Assembly: GCF_905147045.1 (NCBI RefSeq)
Contig: NC_065889.1
Coordinates: 11,041,001-11,105,000, forward strand
Length of the DNA: 64,000 nt
Direction: 5' to 3'
Origin: Nymphalis io
Lineage: Eukaryota; Arthropoda; Insecta; Lepidoptera; Nymphalidae
The position numbers were made by a program, and so were the translations under genes. Below, piece after piece: positions 1-11,629 of this stretch. Position 1 is the first letter of the stretch, and each line of letters begins with the position of its first letter. Under the pieces are notes generated by a model. The model was given only the letters and a program-made list of their open reading frames with translations. It was not told the origin of the DNA and made no database searches.

Positions 1-803
1 AGTGCTACAAAGAAAGGAGTTGCCAAATTTTTTTGTGCGCGATGGAATTGATGTCACAGTTAGGCGGTGACGTTGAGAATCTGCTCGCGTAGACTTAAGA
101 AGGAAGGGGGAAGCAGGAATTAGAGAAAATAATTCCTCAGAGCACTCGCCGTGATACAGTCGATAGAAAGCGCTCAGTGCTGCTATCTCGTGACGTAATT
201 GTAAGGGTTCAAGGGTGTTTGTGACCTTTACGTCGCCAATAATGCGTACTGCACGTCGCTGCAACCGGTCCAAGGCCTCCAGTAGGTACTTAGTGGAGCC
301 ACCCCAAAGGTGCGAGCAATATTCAACGCAAGACCGTACCTGTGTTTTGTATAACAGGCACAGTTGTTGTGGCGTGAAAAAGCGCCGCACCTTGTTCAGA
401 ACTCCGAGTTTCCGTGAGGCTGTTTTAAAGTCGCAGCGAACGTCCATCCCCAGCATGGCGATTTTGCTTTGTATCATCAGCGGTGTGCCACAGAGGGAGG
501 GAAGGGGGGAAAATGGTGACTTTTTCGCTGTGAGAGCGCATACCTGTATTTTCTTGGCATTAAGCTCAACAAGATTATCAGAACCCCATTTGGCGATGAG
601 CTCTAACGTCCTATCGAGTTCAATGACAAGATTCTCCCGCCTCTCCTCAGTTTCTGCCCGCCCAGCCACTGTGCGTCCTTGGTATCCACCATGCACTGTA
701 CTATCGTCTGCATAGCAATGTATGTTCCCAAGAGAGAGCATATCATTGATATGCAAAAGAAAGAGTGTGGGAGATAGCACAGATCCCTGGGGGACCCCAG
801 CAA
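1..803 (-). mobile_element. LINE-1: non-LTR retrotransposon reverse transcriptase, C-terminal part, runs off the window edge
   Basis: Read from 803 towards 1 the - strand stays open for about 267 codons with no stop or frameshift. It starts GVPQGSVLSPTLFLLHIND, the reverse transcriptase motif, then CYADDSTV with the catalytic YADD, then RKLGVLNKVRRFFTP and SCVEYCSHLWGG, thumb and C-terminal wording of Jockey/CR1-type elements. The copy is cut at its 5' end near 805 and continues left of the window. Bases 1-113 match 40716-40826 closely. Confidence 0.88.
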
Positions 804-1751
804 TTCAAACGTAATTAAACGGCATCCGTTAATGACGTCTAATCATGAGACGGCAACCGTTTGACGTTTCGATAGTGACATAACAGCAAAAAGTATGCAA
901 TCACTCTCGTCTAAATATTGATAGACTCAATCGATGATGGTGCCCCAGTCTTGCCGCCGTATATTATAATAATTAAGTATAAATTGTTGATTTGAAGCCT
1001 GTAAAACATCTTTAGCCGACGTATGGTGGACCTATTCAACAAAAACAAAATGATAAAGCCTGTGCATATTTAAGTTTCATACATGGAAAATAATATAGGA
1101 GTAAAAACACAAAATAAACTTATATCTTCGAAGCAGTATCTTTAACAGATTCTTATAATTATTTGTTGCGATAAAAGTGTAAGATATGTCTTTAGGCTTA
1201 ATTGAAAAATAAGCCCGTTAAAAATTTACTAACCACGGCTATCATCTGTACATTAGGTACTACATATATATATATTGTGCTAAATTAAAATACATAAGTT
1301 GTATAACTTCTTAGAAACACTTATTCGTTTAATATTCTTTGCGTTCGTATATTTTTACGTTCAGAAATTACATAAATTAAATTTTCAAACGTAATTATTA
1401 AATAATAATCTTATTTTGCTATTCAAGGTTTATTCTCAAAACGTGATCAATAGATGAAGGAACTAATAAATAAACGTAACGAATTCTTCTTGAAAATCGA
1501 CAAATTACAATTCGACTCGAATACGCTACATCAAAGAATTAATTCCTTTACAATTCAAATGAGGAAATAATCAGAATCGCTTTGATCAATTATGAAATCG
1601 TTTTTGTATTTAAAATATTCGATTGACGGTTTATTATTCAGCTACATCGAATATTGTGTCATAATAAATTGTTTTTTTTTTAACTAAAAGGACATTGTGA
1701 TTTTTTTTTAATCTCTTGTGAATGTTAATACTTAGACATTATTTTTAGTGT
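804..1751. other. AT-rich intron/intergenic sequence, nothing recognised
   Basis: No open frame with family wording, no clear repeat. Presumably upstream intron of the 5-HT2 gene, since its earlier exons must lie before this window. Confidence 0.5.
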
Positions 1752-1890
1752 CAGCCAAGGTTGGTAGCGCATTGACGATGTAAGGGGTGGGGTCTATTTC
1801 TTACAGTTCCAATCTCTATGGGCAGTCGTGATCACGCACCATGAAGTGGCCCATTGGTAGCTCGCCTAACTACTTAATAAAAAAAAACCA
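1752..1890 (+). mobile_element. Family D retroposon, 3' half
   Basis: Contains the family D string AAGGTTGGTAGCGCATTG, the CTATGGGC...GGTGAC-like segment in decayed form, GTGGCCCAT and a poly(A) run near 1880. Left half absent. Confidence 0.65.
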
Positions 1891-2010
1891 TTAAGTTTTC
1901 AATGTTCCCATCTAATTTTTGAACCAACAACCTCGGGATCCACGGTATATAAGCAAACCATTCGACTAACGAGGCTGTCGCAATAAATACAAACATTATA
2001 TAATACATTC

Positions 2011-2304
2011 GTAACAGCCTGTGAATGTCCCACTGTTGGGCTAAGGCCTCTTCTCCCTTTTTGAGGAGTAGGGTTGGAGCTTATTCCACCACACTGCTCC
2101 AATGCGGGTTGGTGGAATACACATGTGGCAGAATTTCAGTGAAATTAAACACATGCAAGTTTCCTCACGATGTTTTCCTTCACCGTATAGCACGAGATGA
2201 ATTATAATTGCAAATTAAGCACATGAAAATTCAGTGGTGCTTGCCCGGCCTTGAACCCACGATCGGTTAAGATTCACGCGTTCTTACCACTGGGTCATCT
2301 CGGC
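2011..2304 (-). mobile_element. Family A tRNA-headed SINE, near full length
   Basis: On the - strand it begins GCCGAGATGACCCAGTGG, with an A-box-like TGRCCCAGTGG and B-box-like GTTCAAGGCC in decayed form, and ends in AGCCCAACAGTGGGAC and GGCTGTTAC. It closely matches copies at 28622 and 53712. Confidence 0.85.
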
Positions 2305-3463
2305 ATATAATACATGGATTAGCATATTATACATGGCATTACTTTGTATATCGATTATGAACAGATATGTTAAGCGTTTCGGAAATTCAAACAATCTTCC
2401 TTTCAACCGACTAGATTTTATATTATTAATCTGGAATCGAATTCGGACCCTCTTTTATGAGTGATTTCACTCGTAAATCTGTAATCATTATTTCCCTTTG
2501 ATTTAGTGCTAAGAGCTCTTGACGTTAATGTTTCTGGAAACTGGTGCGTTCGATAAGAAATTCAAATACTGAAATATCATTACGCGTATTTTCTGAATAA
2601 AGGAATTTGTAAAGCAATGTTTTCGTAGAAGTGATGTTAACAAGTTTTTTGTCGTTACGTATTGGCGGTAGGTGTTTTTTTTATTATTATTTTTAAATAT
2701 AAAAGTCCCGTGTGAATATGTTCGTAATTCTCTTACTAAACGACTAGATCCACTTTCAATGTAAGGTTATGTAATTGTTTAATATTATTGTGTGTAATAA
2801 TGATTAGCTGTGTATATGTTTGTCTCCTTTCTTCGTAAAAAAATTGAGCAATGTACATGATAGCAAATTATATATTGTTCAAAGTTTATATACGATAATA
2901 ATTCGTTTTCATATTATTTAAAATTTATATAGGAATATTATTGATCAAAATATTGCAAGTATATTGTTTCTAAGGCAAAATTAATAACGAGAAGAGATTG
3001 ACGCAGATGAATATTTTCACTCTACCGCTGGGGGCTTTGGTATTCGTAAAACGTGTCCATATCGGATGACACGTACGGAAAACGTATTCCAAATTTGTAA
3101 ATTTTGAAATTAAAAGAGGGCTAAAACCACTTCAACCTTAGCCTTCATTTGTGTGTGGATATTTGTTAAATCGTTTTTTTTAAATACTAGCTTAGCTACT
3201 TAGCAGTCACTGCAATATTTGCAAAGTTTTTATTAAAGTCAATTTTTATTGAGTATAATTCAGAAATAAGGTATTTTTATACTTTATATTTCTTAAAAGT
3301 GATTGAATAATATTACTTTTATACTATATTAATAATTGCCAACTTGCGGATCCTGAGGTTCTGGATTATATTCTTAGGTATGGTCAAAATAATTCAATGG
3401 ATGCTTTTGTCTAGTAGTTCTCAGTTGCAGTATGTAGCTTGGTTGTTGTGCTTACTATACCGT
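2305..3463. other. AT-rich stretch, nothing recognised
   Basis: No coding or repeat signal I can support. Confidence 0.5.
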
Positions 3464-3645
3464 GCCCCGGAAAGCACGTAAAGACGTCTGAACTTTCTCA
3501 TATCGTATCGATTTCTTGTCCCTTCGGAACAGGGAGAGGGTTTCTGTGATTGCACACGTACTTGTACACTATAGTATTTCCTGGTTGGAATCTCTTAAGA
3601 ACAACCACCAAGACCGAAATCAGTAAAAAGGACATTATCATCATC
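3464..3645 (+). mobile_element. Family C SINE, 3' part
   Basis: CGTGCCCCGGAAAGCACGTA, then CGGAACAGGGAGAGGG, TGCACACGTACTTG and a GACCGAAATCAGTA...GGACATTATCATC tail match the last 180 bases of the copy at 27820. Confidence 0.75.
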
Positions 3646-4288
3646 AATAATTGTTATGCTTCGTATATTTAGCTAACTTCAATTAGATCAAACATGGCCA
3701 TTTTATATCCATCACTAGCACGTTGTACAGTGAATAATCATGATTCTTGAACGATTTTATTTAAAAACACATGATGTTAGTTAACTATAAATATCTTCAT
3801 TGTATTTTCTTATCTTACTCACCTGTTATTATATAATAGCAAAAATGAGCGGCTGTTTGGTACAACACTGATTTCACTCTTTCTGTCATTATTGATTTGA
3901 CATTCGAAAGAAGAAGACAGCATTGTTTCTATAATCACCCGCTAATCCAAATGGGATTACGGCAATTTATGCAGGATGTTTTAAAAAATAATAACGGTTT
4001 TTCGATGAGTAAATCGTTTCATAAATATTTAATTTTTCGTAGTTATATTGTGAAATTCACCATATGACCTCATCTCGAAACTCAAATCACTAGAGTGGGT
4101 AATCTGCTAAAATTTTGTCATAAATTATTTTAGAATTTAATAACTGCGGGCGTTCATTAAAACCTCATTGAGTGCACTTTCAAGACCTGAGATGAACTTT
4201 GTGTAAGCAACCAGATAATAATTAATCTGTATTTTATAGTTAAATAATATTTTAAACGTTTTAAATTTGAAACAATGATATCCACCAG
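3646..4288. other. AT-rich stretch, nothing recognised
   Basis: No supported feature. Confidence 0.5.
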
Positions 4289-5185
4289 GGTTTACTGGTG
4301 GTAGGGCTATGTGCAAGCTCGTCTGGTTAGGTACCACCCACTCTTCAGATATTCTACCGCAAAACAGCAGTACTTGATGTAGTTGTGTTCCGCTTTGAAG
4401 GGTGAGTGAGCCAGTGTAATTGCAGGCACAAGGGACAAAACATCTTAGTTCCCAAGGTTGGTGGCGCATTGGCTATGTAAGCGATGGTTGACATTTCTTA
4501 CAATGCTAATGTCTAAGGGCGATTGGTGACCACTTATCATCAGATGGCCCTGTGGCGAACGCGACACTTACCAGATCCCTACAACCTATGTACATATAAC
4601 TATACTATATATACTATAATACTTTATATACTTATATAAATTATATAAATTAATTATATAATAAATACATATTATATATTATAACATATACATGTAATAC
4701 ACAATATAAATATTAACACTTTAAAATCATATAAATAATTAAAATAAAATATAATAATTTATGTAATGTCGGAAGGCAGTCGCCGCGCGATCGTATAATA
4801 GAAATGTCTATTCTTTGATTATATACCGTTACTTTAAACAAAGAAACGTAAGCGCATCGGCTCAGTGTCGGCCGCCTTCCGCCAAACAGTCGAATCCTAG
4901 ATCTCGTACTGAACGCACGTCGCTTCTCTCTTGTAATTGGCTACACGATTTTGCACCTTAAGTCTTTGTAATAAGTCATACTTCCTTCTTGCATCTAAAC
5001 TTATCTTCATACTTCGTTCTTCTCATTCTACTCTGTGCTGTGCCTATCTTTGTGTTTATTATTTCTACAAGAAATAAATTAGTAGTGGAAGAAACTTTGT
5101 TTTAATCAAACCTCATCTACAATATCATTCACAACTCCGCTACAGCCCATATGCTCGTCCGCCGTCCTATACTATAAAAAAAACA
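4289..5185 (+). mobile_element. Family D retroposon, full length, interrupted by a solo LTR
   Basis: Left part 4289-4550 runs from the D head (TGGTGGTAGGGCTATGTGCA) to CATCAGATGGCCC; right part 5145-5185 resumes at GCCCATATGCTCGTCCGCC and ends CTATAAAAAAA. Together they form one complete copy of the ~290 bp element, so the 594 bases between were inserted later. Confidence 0.9.
4551..5144 (+). mobile_element. Solo LTR of a retrovirus-like retrotransposon, 594 bp
   Basis: The insert begins TGTGGCGAACG and ends CTCCGCTACA, that is TGT...ACA termini, and is flanked by a 4-bp duplication GCCC (4547-4550 and 5145-5148). Its inside holds a GC-rich patch, an AATAAA at about 5075 and no open frame. 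These are the properties of a single LTR left by recombination between two LTRs. The element class is not certain; 4-bp target duplications are known for several Ty3/Gypsy elements. Orientation is inferred from AATAAA. Confidence 0.85.
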
Positions 5186-5454
5186 TAATTTACTGGTGAT
5201 TTATATTATAACTTAGACGCTAGTGTTAACTTTGAACTACTTAAACAAGGGTTATGGCATCAAAAATCTTTTATAGCGCATTGATTATGAAAGGTATGCT
5301 TTATTCTTAGTAAAGTCTTGCCATTGTTGTGATCACTTATTAATAATGAAATAAAAAGAAAGCTTTGCTTATAAAAATAATCTGTCTCACTGCTTAATTG
5401 TGGTGAGAACATCTGAACCTTAACCAAAGTTTGCGTTTTCGAAACCAGAGAAGC

Positions 5455-5560
5455 AGTTGTTAATTTTCATATACTTAATTTATGTTTATAATTGATCTTG
5501 TGTCCGACGATGCAGGGTAATATTGTGAGGAAACCAGTATATATCTGATGAATTTTTGCC
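5455..5560 (+). mobile_element. Family A SINE, decayed fragment
   Basis: TTTTCATATACTTAATTTATG, ATTGATCTTGTG and ATTGTGAGGAAACC correspond to the middle of family A. Confidence 0.55.
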
Positions 5561-6440
5561 GAATATGTATCCACCATAACTTATAAATAATCCATTGAAG
5601 CAATCTAATAGAATAATTTTCAAATTTTCCTCTGTAGTTAAGGCGAACTCAATAGTGCAGCATTTTTAAGCTGTTATATTTCTTTAACCAATAGCTACAA
5701 ATATTTATTTTAAATCAAACTTGTAACAATTACATATATATATAATCAAAGGACAATGCAAAATTGAAAAGTATAATAAATGTTTGTTTAGCAGCGAATA
5801 TATTGAAAGCTCGTGTTAAATGAATATTAATAAATCAGACATATTGTTATTGTATATAAGATTATACATATGATAAAAAGCTTAGAGTTTGTTTTCGTTG
5901 ATTTTCATAAAGTATATCAGAAATATTATATTATAACATATAAATCTATGAAAAATTGATTTATAGTGAATTATTCAAATTATAATATATTATACAAACT
6001 TTAAATACATTTTGATTCCATTGCATATTTTAGTTCTTTAATTTTCTGAAACTTTTTTAAATGACTGATTTATTCAGAGGAATATGAATGCAAATACTTT
6101 GTGCAAAGAACGTTAATAAAGTTGTCCATCGAATTCATTCAATAACATTGTTATGTGGAGACGAAGTAAAAAATTAGTCTTTGATCATAACAAGGTGTTC
6201 AATATTTCACTAGTAAAGTGAAGTCTTACAGAATAGCAGTATTGGAAATAGAACGAGCCCAAATCAATTAATGTGTAAATAATATCAAAAGATTCTGAGG
6301 ATTTTCTTATAACTTAAAATCATAATATTAAAGTAGTGTCGTAGAATTTATTGATGGCTATGATTTTCTGTATTTTTTAATACTGCTTTTACGTGGGTTT
6401 GATAAGATATTTAAAAATGTACGAGTATGTATGATAAAAA
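5561..6440. other. AT-rich stretch, nothing recognised
   Basis: No supported feature. Confidence 0.5.
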
Positions 6441-6756
6441 CCGAGATGGCCCAGTGGTTAGAACGCGTGAATCTTAACCGATGATCGTGGGTTTAAACTC
6501 GGGCAAATACTGAATTTTCATATGCTTAATTTGTGTTTATAATTCATCTCGTGCTTGACGGTGAAGGAAAACATCGTGAGGAAACCTGCATGTGTCAAAT
6601 TTTACTTAAATTCTGCCACATGTGTATTCAACCTACCCGCATTGGAGCAGCGTAGTGGAATAAGCTCCAACCCTACTCCTTACCTACACTACCCTTAACC
6701 TTCTCCTCAAAATAAAAAAGGGTGAAGAGCAATGGGATATTCACAGGCTGTTACTG
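6441..6756 (+). mobile_element. Family A tRNA-headed SINE, full length
   Basis: Starts CCGAGATGGCCCAGTGG (A box region), has GTGGGTTTAAACTCGG (B box region) and ends CAGGCTGTTACTG. A short extra segment near 6690-6715 is not in sister copies. Confidence 0.88.
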
Positions 6757-7319
6757 AGTATATGATAAGAAATTAAAAAAAATATCCGTTGAGTTTCTTT
6801 CAATACACTACCATAATTAATTTAATCAACGAAGCATTATATTTCTGCTTACAAATATAAAATGTCTATTAAATTTTTCAGCAACATAAAAATTATAATA
6901 CTGTAGCTGAAATATCGCTATTTACATAAAATAAAATTGTTTAAAGTAACAAAGTAATCGCGTATTTAGCCTTTTTTGTAAATAACAATGGATCACCGAG
7001 CTCAGGTGTTGCTATACTCTCACAAGTATTCGATAACGTTTCGCAAAGTCAACATTTTTATACGTAAAACAGTTTACGCGAAAAAAAAATTACAAGAGCA
7101 AATTCAATTTTTTTTGAAACACCTCATGGTGACTGATTTACCTTCTCCGATAGATACTGGCATTGTGAGCAGTATAATCCACTCCTTATAGTATCGATGC
7201 GCCAACAATCGTGGGATTAAAGAAATTGTTGTAAACACATTTAATTATACTAGCTGACTTTTAAAATTGGAATACAGCTGTCAAAAGTATTAGATATTCA
7301 TTCAAAATCTATTTATTAA
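6757..7319. other. AT-rich stretch, nothing recognised
   Basis: A 67-codon open frame at 6988-7191 has no family wording and a composition like its flanks; I do not call it a gene. Confidence 0.4.
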
Positions 7320-7450
7320 TAATATTTATTCAAGATTTATGCGTGCACTTTTGAATCTTCACTTTACACCAAATATCGTTGATTGGTGTAAACTGAAGGT
7401 TCGGAATGTAGATTATACCGAGAAGAACCTGGAAATCAGTCATTTGCTTT
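7320..7450 (+). repeat. Family E repeat, decayed
   Basis: GGTTCGGAATGTAGATTATA then CCGAGAAGAACC matches the CGGTTCGGAA...GAGAAGAACCGGC block seen at 22980 and 44060. Confidence 0.55.
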
Positions 7451-8789
7451 GGCATTAGGATAATTCTGTACAAAACCCTACCAGTAAATGTATAAGTGTA
7501 CACATACATACGATACGATAATGTTTTTGAATGTTTTTGCCTTAGGCTAATTACACATTACGCATTTATTGTTACACCAAAAAAAACGCATTGCGTTTAC
7601 TGTTCCGGTGTGAAGGGTCAATAAACCAATGTAGTCTATTAGTTATAAGAGACATAACGACGAAGGTGCTTATTATTAAGGACGGTTATTCTGTAAGAAC
7701 TCACTTCATTACTCGCCCGTGAAACAACCGACTTATGAAGGTATTTTTTTTCGACGCGTGTATTCTTGATATGTAATAATTTTTATGGTCAATTTCGCAT
7801 ATCAATTTCAGACAGTTCACAACCGATTTCTGCAGTGAATCTCGAGTTTGTTCTTACAGAATAGTCCTATAAATAGCCCTATAGATCCCAAAATATGAGG
7901 TATATAAAACGAAACGCTTAAAAATGCCTTACTAACTATTAACAAGTTAGGTAAATGGCCAATGAATGAAGCATATTTTTTAGCGTTGCACTTGAAAATT
8001 ATTTTAGTCGGTCGAATTTTTTACACGCGTTTATTTAATTTCCCTTGTTAGTAAATGTGTATGAATAAAACCTTGCAACTGAATTTTAAATTAATTTTAC
8101 CCAAACGATTGAGCACATTTTTTTATTTTTGTCGTAAATATATTGTAGTTTATAAAATAATATTAAATAAAAACTTGTTTTAAATAATATTTAAATTAAA
8201 CTAAATAAAAAACACGACTGGCATGAATGAATTAATGAGTTTCATTCGGAATGATATAAGGGTTCTAACGATTGAATCCTACATAACCCGATCCCACCCC
8301 CATGGGAACCAGGTACCTTTCTGAAGGTTTCCACTGCAAAAAAAAAATGATTCTGATGATGCACCATACATCCAAATCTGTTCAGCCATTTAAAAGTTAT
8401 ACTGTACTGTACTAAAGAAACTTGTATACATAATTATATGAACCCTGAAAACGTTATAGGAACTCCTTTTTTGGGCAGTCGTGTAAAAATATTTTTATTT
8501 GGATCCGATGGAAGTCCCGCACTTAGCTACGTCGTTATTTAAAATTTATTTTAGTTTTCTAGTATCAAACAAAGTTTTTTTCAGATTTTGATTTTTTTTT
8601 CTCTGTGTATGTATGTTTATTGTGTTGTTTTACCTTTCGTATACCTAAAAAAACAATTAAAAAGATTTTGATTAAAATTGGTATGAAGTAAGCTGTAACC
8701 CCGAAGAAAGTCATATGCTACTTTTTATATCTAGCATCTGACCCATCTCTGCTCCGGTTCTCAACAATATATTATATTATGGAAACTGT
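7451..8789. other. AT-rich stretch, nothing recognised
   Basis: No supported feature beyond short low-complexity runs. Confidence 0.45.
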
Positions 8790-8935
8790 GATCTTATGTC
8801 TATTGTCTTGTAATTACACTGGCTCACTGATCCTTCAAACGGAAACACAACAATACTATGCATTGCTGTTTGGAGGCAGAATATCTGATGAATAAGTGGT
8901 ACCTATCTAGATAGGCTTGGGCCAAAACTAAATAA
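8790..8935 (-). mobile_element. Family D retroposon, 5' half
   Basis: GTAATTACACTGGCTCACTG, GGAGGCAGAATATCTGATGA and TGGTACCTATC are the reverse complement of the first half of D. Confidence 0.75.
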
Positions 8936-10344
8936 AAATCTGTATGAAATTGTGGTACAATCTTATTTATCAACTTTGGCTCAGTCTTAAATTTCATAAT
9001 TCATTCAATTATAATCCTGAAAAGGGTTCAATCAACATTTATGTATAAATCACATTACTCACACCCACAGGGGTTGATGAAGAGTAGTGGAAAACAATGG
9101 AAGGCTTTTAAGAGATCGCTATCGTTTGAATACATTAAACGGCTATTCTGTTCGAAACCAATTAATTCATCTAGTATTATTCAATTTTTATAATTATTAT
9201 TCCTTAAATTTACTATTATCAAGAGTTCAATTCTGTCTTGTGGTCTATTCTAGTTTTCTTTGATTGAGATATTGAAATACTCCACGGCAGGACAATGGCG
9301 TCTTCGGAACGATACTGGATTACTTTTCAGCTGGAGTTTCCTTTTTATTTTATTTTATAAAAACATTTAAGATTACGCTTGGATTTAATAATATACAAAT
9401 GAAGTTGCCGTTAATTAGTCAATTAAATCTGCTTATTGTGACATATCTATATAATATAATATATATAAATATGTATAATATATTTGAATTGAAATATTTA
9501 TTTCATACAACCAATCGAGTTGTCGTTTACTTATTTCACCAAATATTCAAAATGTTTCTGTTATTTGTTTTTGATATTATGAAATATTTTAGTTCCGCAG
9601 CTATTTCTCTCAAAAATAGTCTTTAAACTAGTTATGTCAAGTACTACATCTGGATCGTCTACAACATCTTGAAGTCATGCTGAGAAATTTACTTATCCTG
9701 AGTAAAATTATTTTTGAATTTATTTTATAATATTCAGTTTATTTCGTAAAATATCCTCGAAGAGGATTACCGAGAAGTAGTTCTCATTAGGTTGAAAATT
9801 TATCGTCCTAATTTGTTTGGTACTGGGAGATGTAAATTCGTGATATGACGTAACAATCACCTTCAACACATTTTAACATTTAAAAAGGAGCATATTTTGA
9901 TCCACTTGTTGGTATGCGGATATCGCCAGTGGACTTTGTGCAGGATCATTCAGTTGGTTCTGCACAAAGTATATCGGTGAACATTTGCTGAAAGCTTACA
10001 CCATCGGTTCGGATATTATTTACATGTAATTTTGTATTGCCCTATCGATATCTATAGTTACGACATATAATGTGTGCAAGATCTTACAGTCCGTTAATGC
10101 CGGTCCGATTTGATATAAACCGGGATATAGCAATAAAAATTCGTATAGCATATTTCTATTGAAATATATGTTAACATTTTCTAAGAGAACTGTACAAATG
10201 TAAACGTGATTTTCCTATTTATTCTTGCATACATAAGACCAAATTTACGTTGCATATAAGTATTAAAATACAAATTGCAATGGTATTTACATAGAATGGT
10301 TGAGTATGTTACGTAAGGTAATGGGAAATTATTTTTACTTGGTT
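8936..10344. other. AT-rich stretch with one short inverted repeat
   Basis: Only an 11-bp inverted repeat (9933-9943 / 9960-9970, ACTTTGTGCAG) stands out. Confidence 0.45.
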
Positions 10345-10600
10345 GGGTTATGTGCAAGCCCGTCTGGGTGAGTACCCACTCATCATCATATATCCTACTG
10401 CTAAACAGCAATACTTAGTATTGTTGTGTTTCGATTTGAAGGGTGAGTAAGTCAGTGTAATTGCACGTATAAAATACATATTAGTTCTTAAGGTTGATTG
10501 CGCATTGACGATGTAAGTTAATATTTCTTATAGCGTCTATGGGCGATGGTGACCACTTACCAGGTAGCCCATTTCCGTCCGCCTTCCTCTTTGTAACACG
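10345..10600 (+). mobile_element. Family D retroposon, decayed near-full copy
   Basis: Holds GCAAGCCCGTCTGGGTGAGT, CTAAACAGCAATACTTAGTA, AAGGGTGAGTAAGTCAGTGT and TGGTGACCACTTACCAGGT. Confidence 0.8.
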
Positions 10601-11084
10601 AGAAAAAATTGTAGATTATATATATTTCAGTTAGTCTTTCTAAAATAAATAAATAATGAGACTACTAATTCGCCTATTCGAGATCTAGGTAACAGATATT
10701 AGTAATAACATAACTAAAACTCTACTAGTTGATAATTAATATAATATTACACAATTTACAAATGTTCCATATGCAGATATAAATGTTTAATTTATGATTA
10801 AAATAGTGTCTGTGCTAAGTGACAAGACTAAAGATTTTCTCTCTCTTTCTTATGTATAGTTTTAAAAAGGAAAGAAATATATTACGACATACTACTCTAT
10901 TGAATAAAATTATTGGTTTCTTATTGTATTGACTATTTAGGTATGAAAATGTACATTTCGTTTTATTTTTTAAAAAGACGTTTCGTTCTTATTCGTTAGC
11001 ATAATTTTAAAAGTTAAATTGGTGTTCTATTAATTGCATTGTTGTTGATTGAAAAAATTTAAATAAATATGTCTTAAATTTTAC
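10601..11084. other. AT-rich stretch, nothing recognised
   Basis: No supported feature. Confidence 0.45.
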
Positions 11085-11336
11085 TGGTAGGCCTTTGTGC
11101 AAGCTGGGTAGGTACCGCCCACACATCAGATATTCTACCGCAAAACAGCAATACTTGGTATTGTTGTGAGTGAGCCAGTGTAATTACAGGCACAAGGGAC
11201 ATAACATCTTAGTTTCTAAGGTTGGTGGCGCATTGTAAGCGACGGTTAATATTTCTTAAAATGCCAATGTCTTTGGGCGTTGGTGACCACTTACCATCTG
11301 ATGGCTCATATGCTCGTCCGCTTACCAATTCTGTAA
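11085..11336 (+). mobile_element. Family D retroposon, with small deletions
   Basis: Same order of D blocks as at 47405, missing the GTTCCGGTTTGAAGG segment, ending about 95 bases before the TM5 exon. Confidence 0.82.
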
Positions 11337-11430
11337 AAAAAAGAGATTTTTTAAATATTGTATCGAAAATATGGACTAAACTTATTTAAGGAGTAGGTCG
11401 TTTAAAAACTAACATTTTCATTGTTTACAG

Positions 11431-11629
11431 GCATAATCAACAAGACGAATATAATGCCGACGCCAGATCTCTGCGTTATCAACAACAGACTGTTCTGGGT
11501 GTTCGGATCTTTGGTCGCGTTCTACATTCCCATGCTGATGATGGTGGTGTCTTTTGCGTTGACTGTTCAGTTATTGAAACGGCAGGCGAGACTGGCAGCA
11601 ACGCCTGTACCGGGTGGTATGCAGAGAAG
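11431..11629 (+). CDS. 5-HT2B: 5-HT2 receptor exon: extracellular loop 2, TM5, start of loop 3
   Basis: Acceptor TTTACAG ends at 11430 and donor GTATGC starts at 11630; the exon takes up after one base of a split codon and ends with two. It encodes an N-glycosylation site (NKT), the conserved loop 2 Cys that pairs with TM3 in this family, and TM5 reading GSLVAFYIP. Aligned on the TM5 proline (5.50), Gly 5.42, Ser 5.43 and Ala 5.46 occupy ligand-facing positions. Position 5.58, normally Tyr, reads Phe here. The exon ends in basic loop 3 sequence (KRQARL). Confidence 0.92.

Noticed and set aside
215..715. A 166-codon + strand open frame
   Set aside because: The opposite strand holds a longer continuous LINE-1 polymerase frame with YADD; the + frame has no domain.
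4137..4469. A 110-codon - strand open frame
   Set aside because: It runs mostly through a family D copy; similar pieces recur at other D copies (10181, 24662, 42075).
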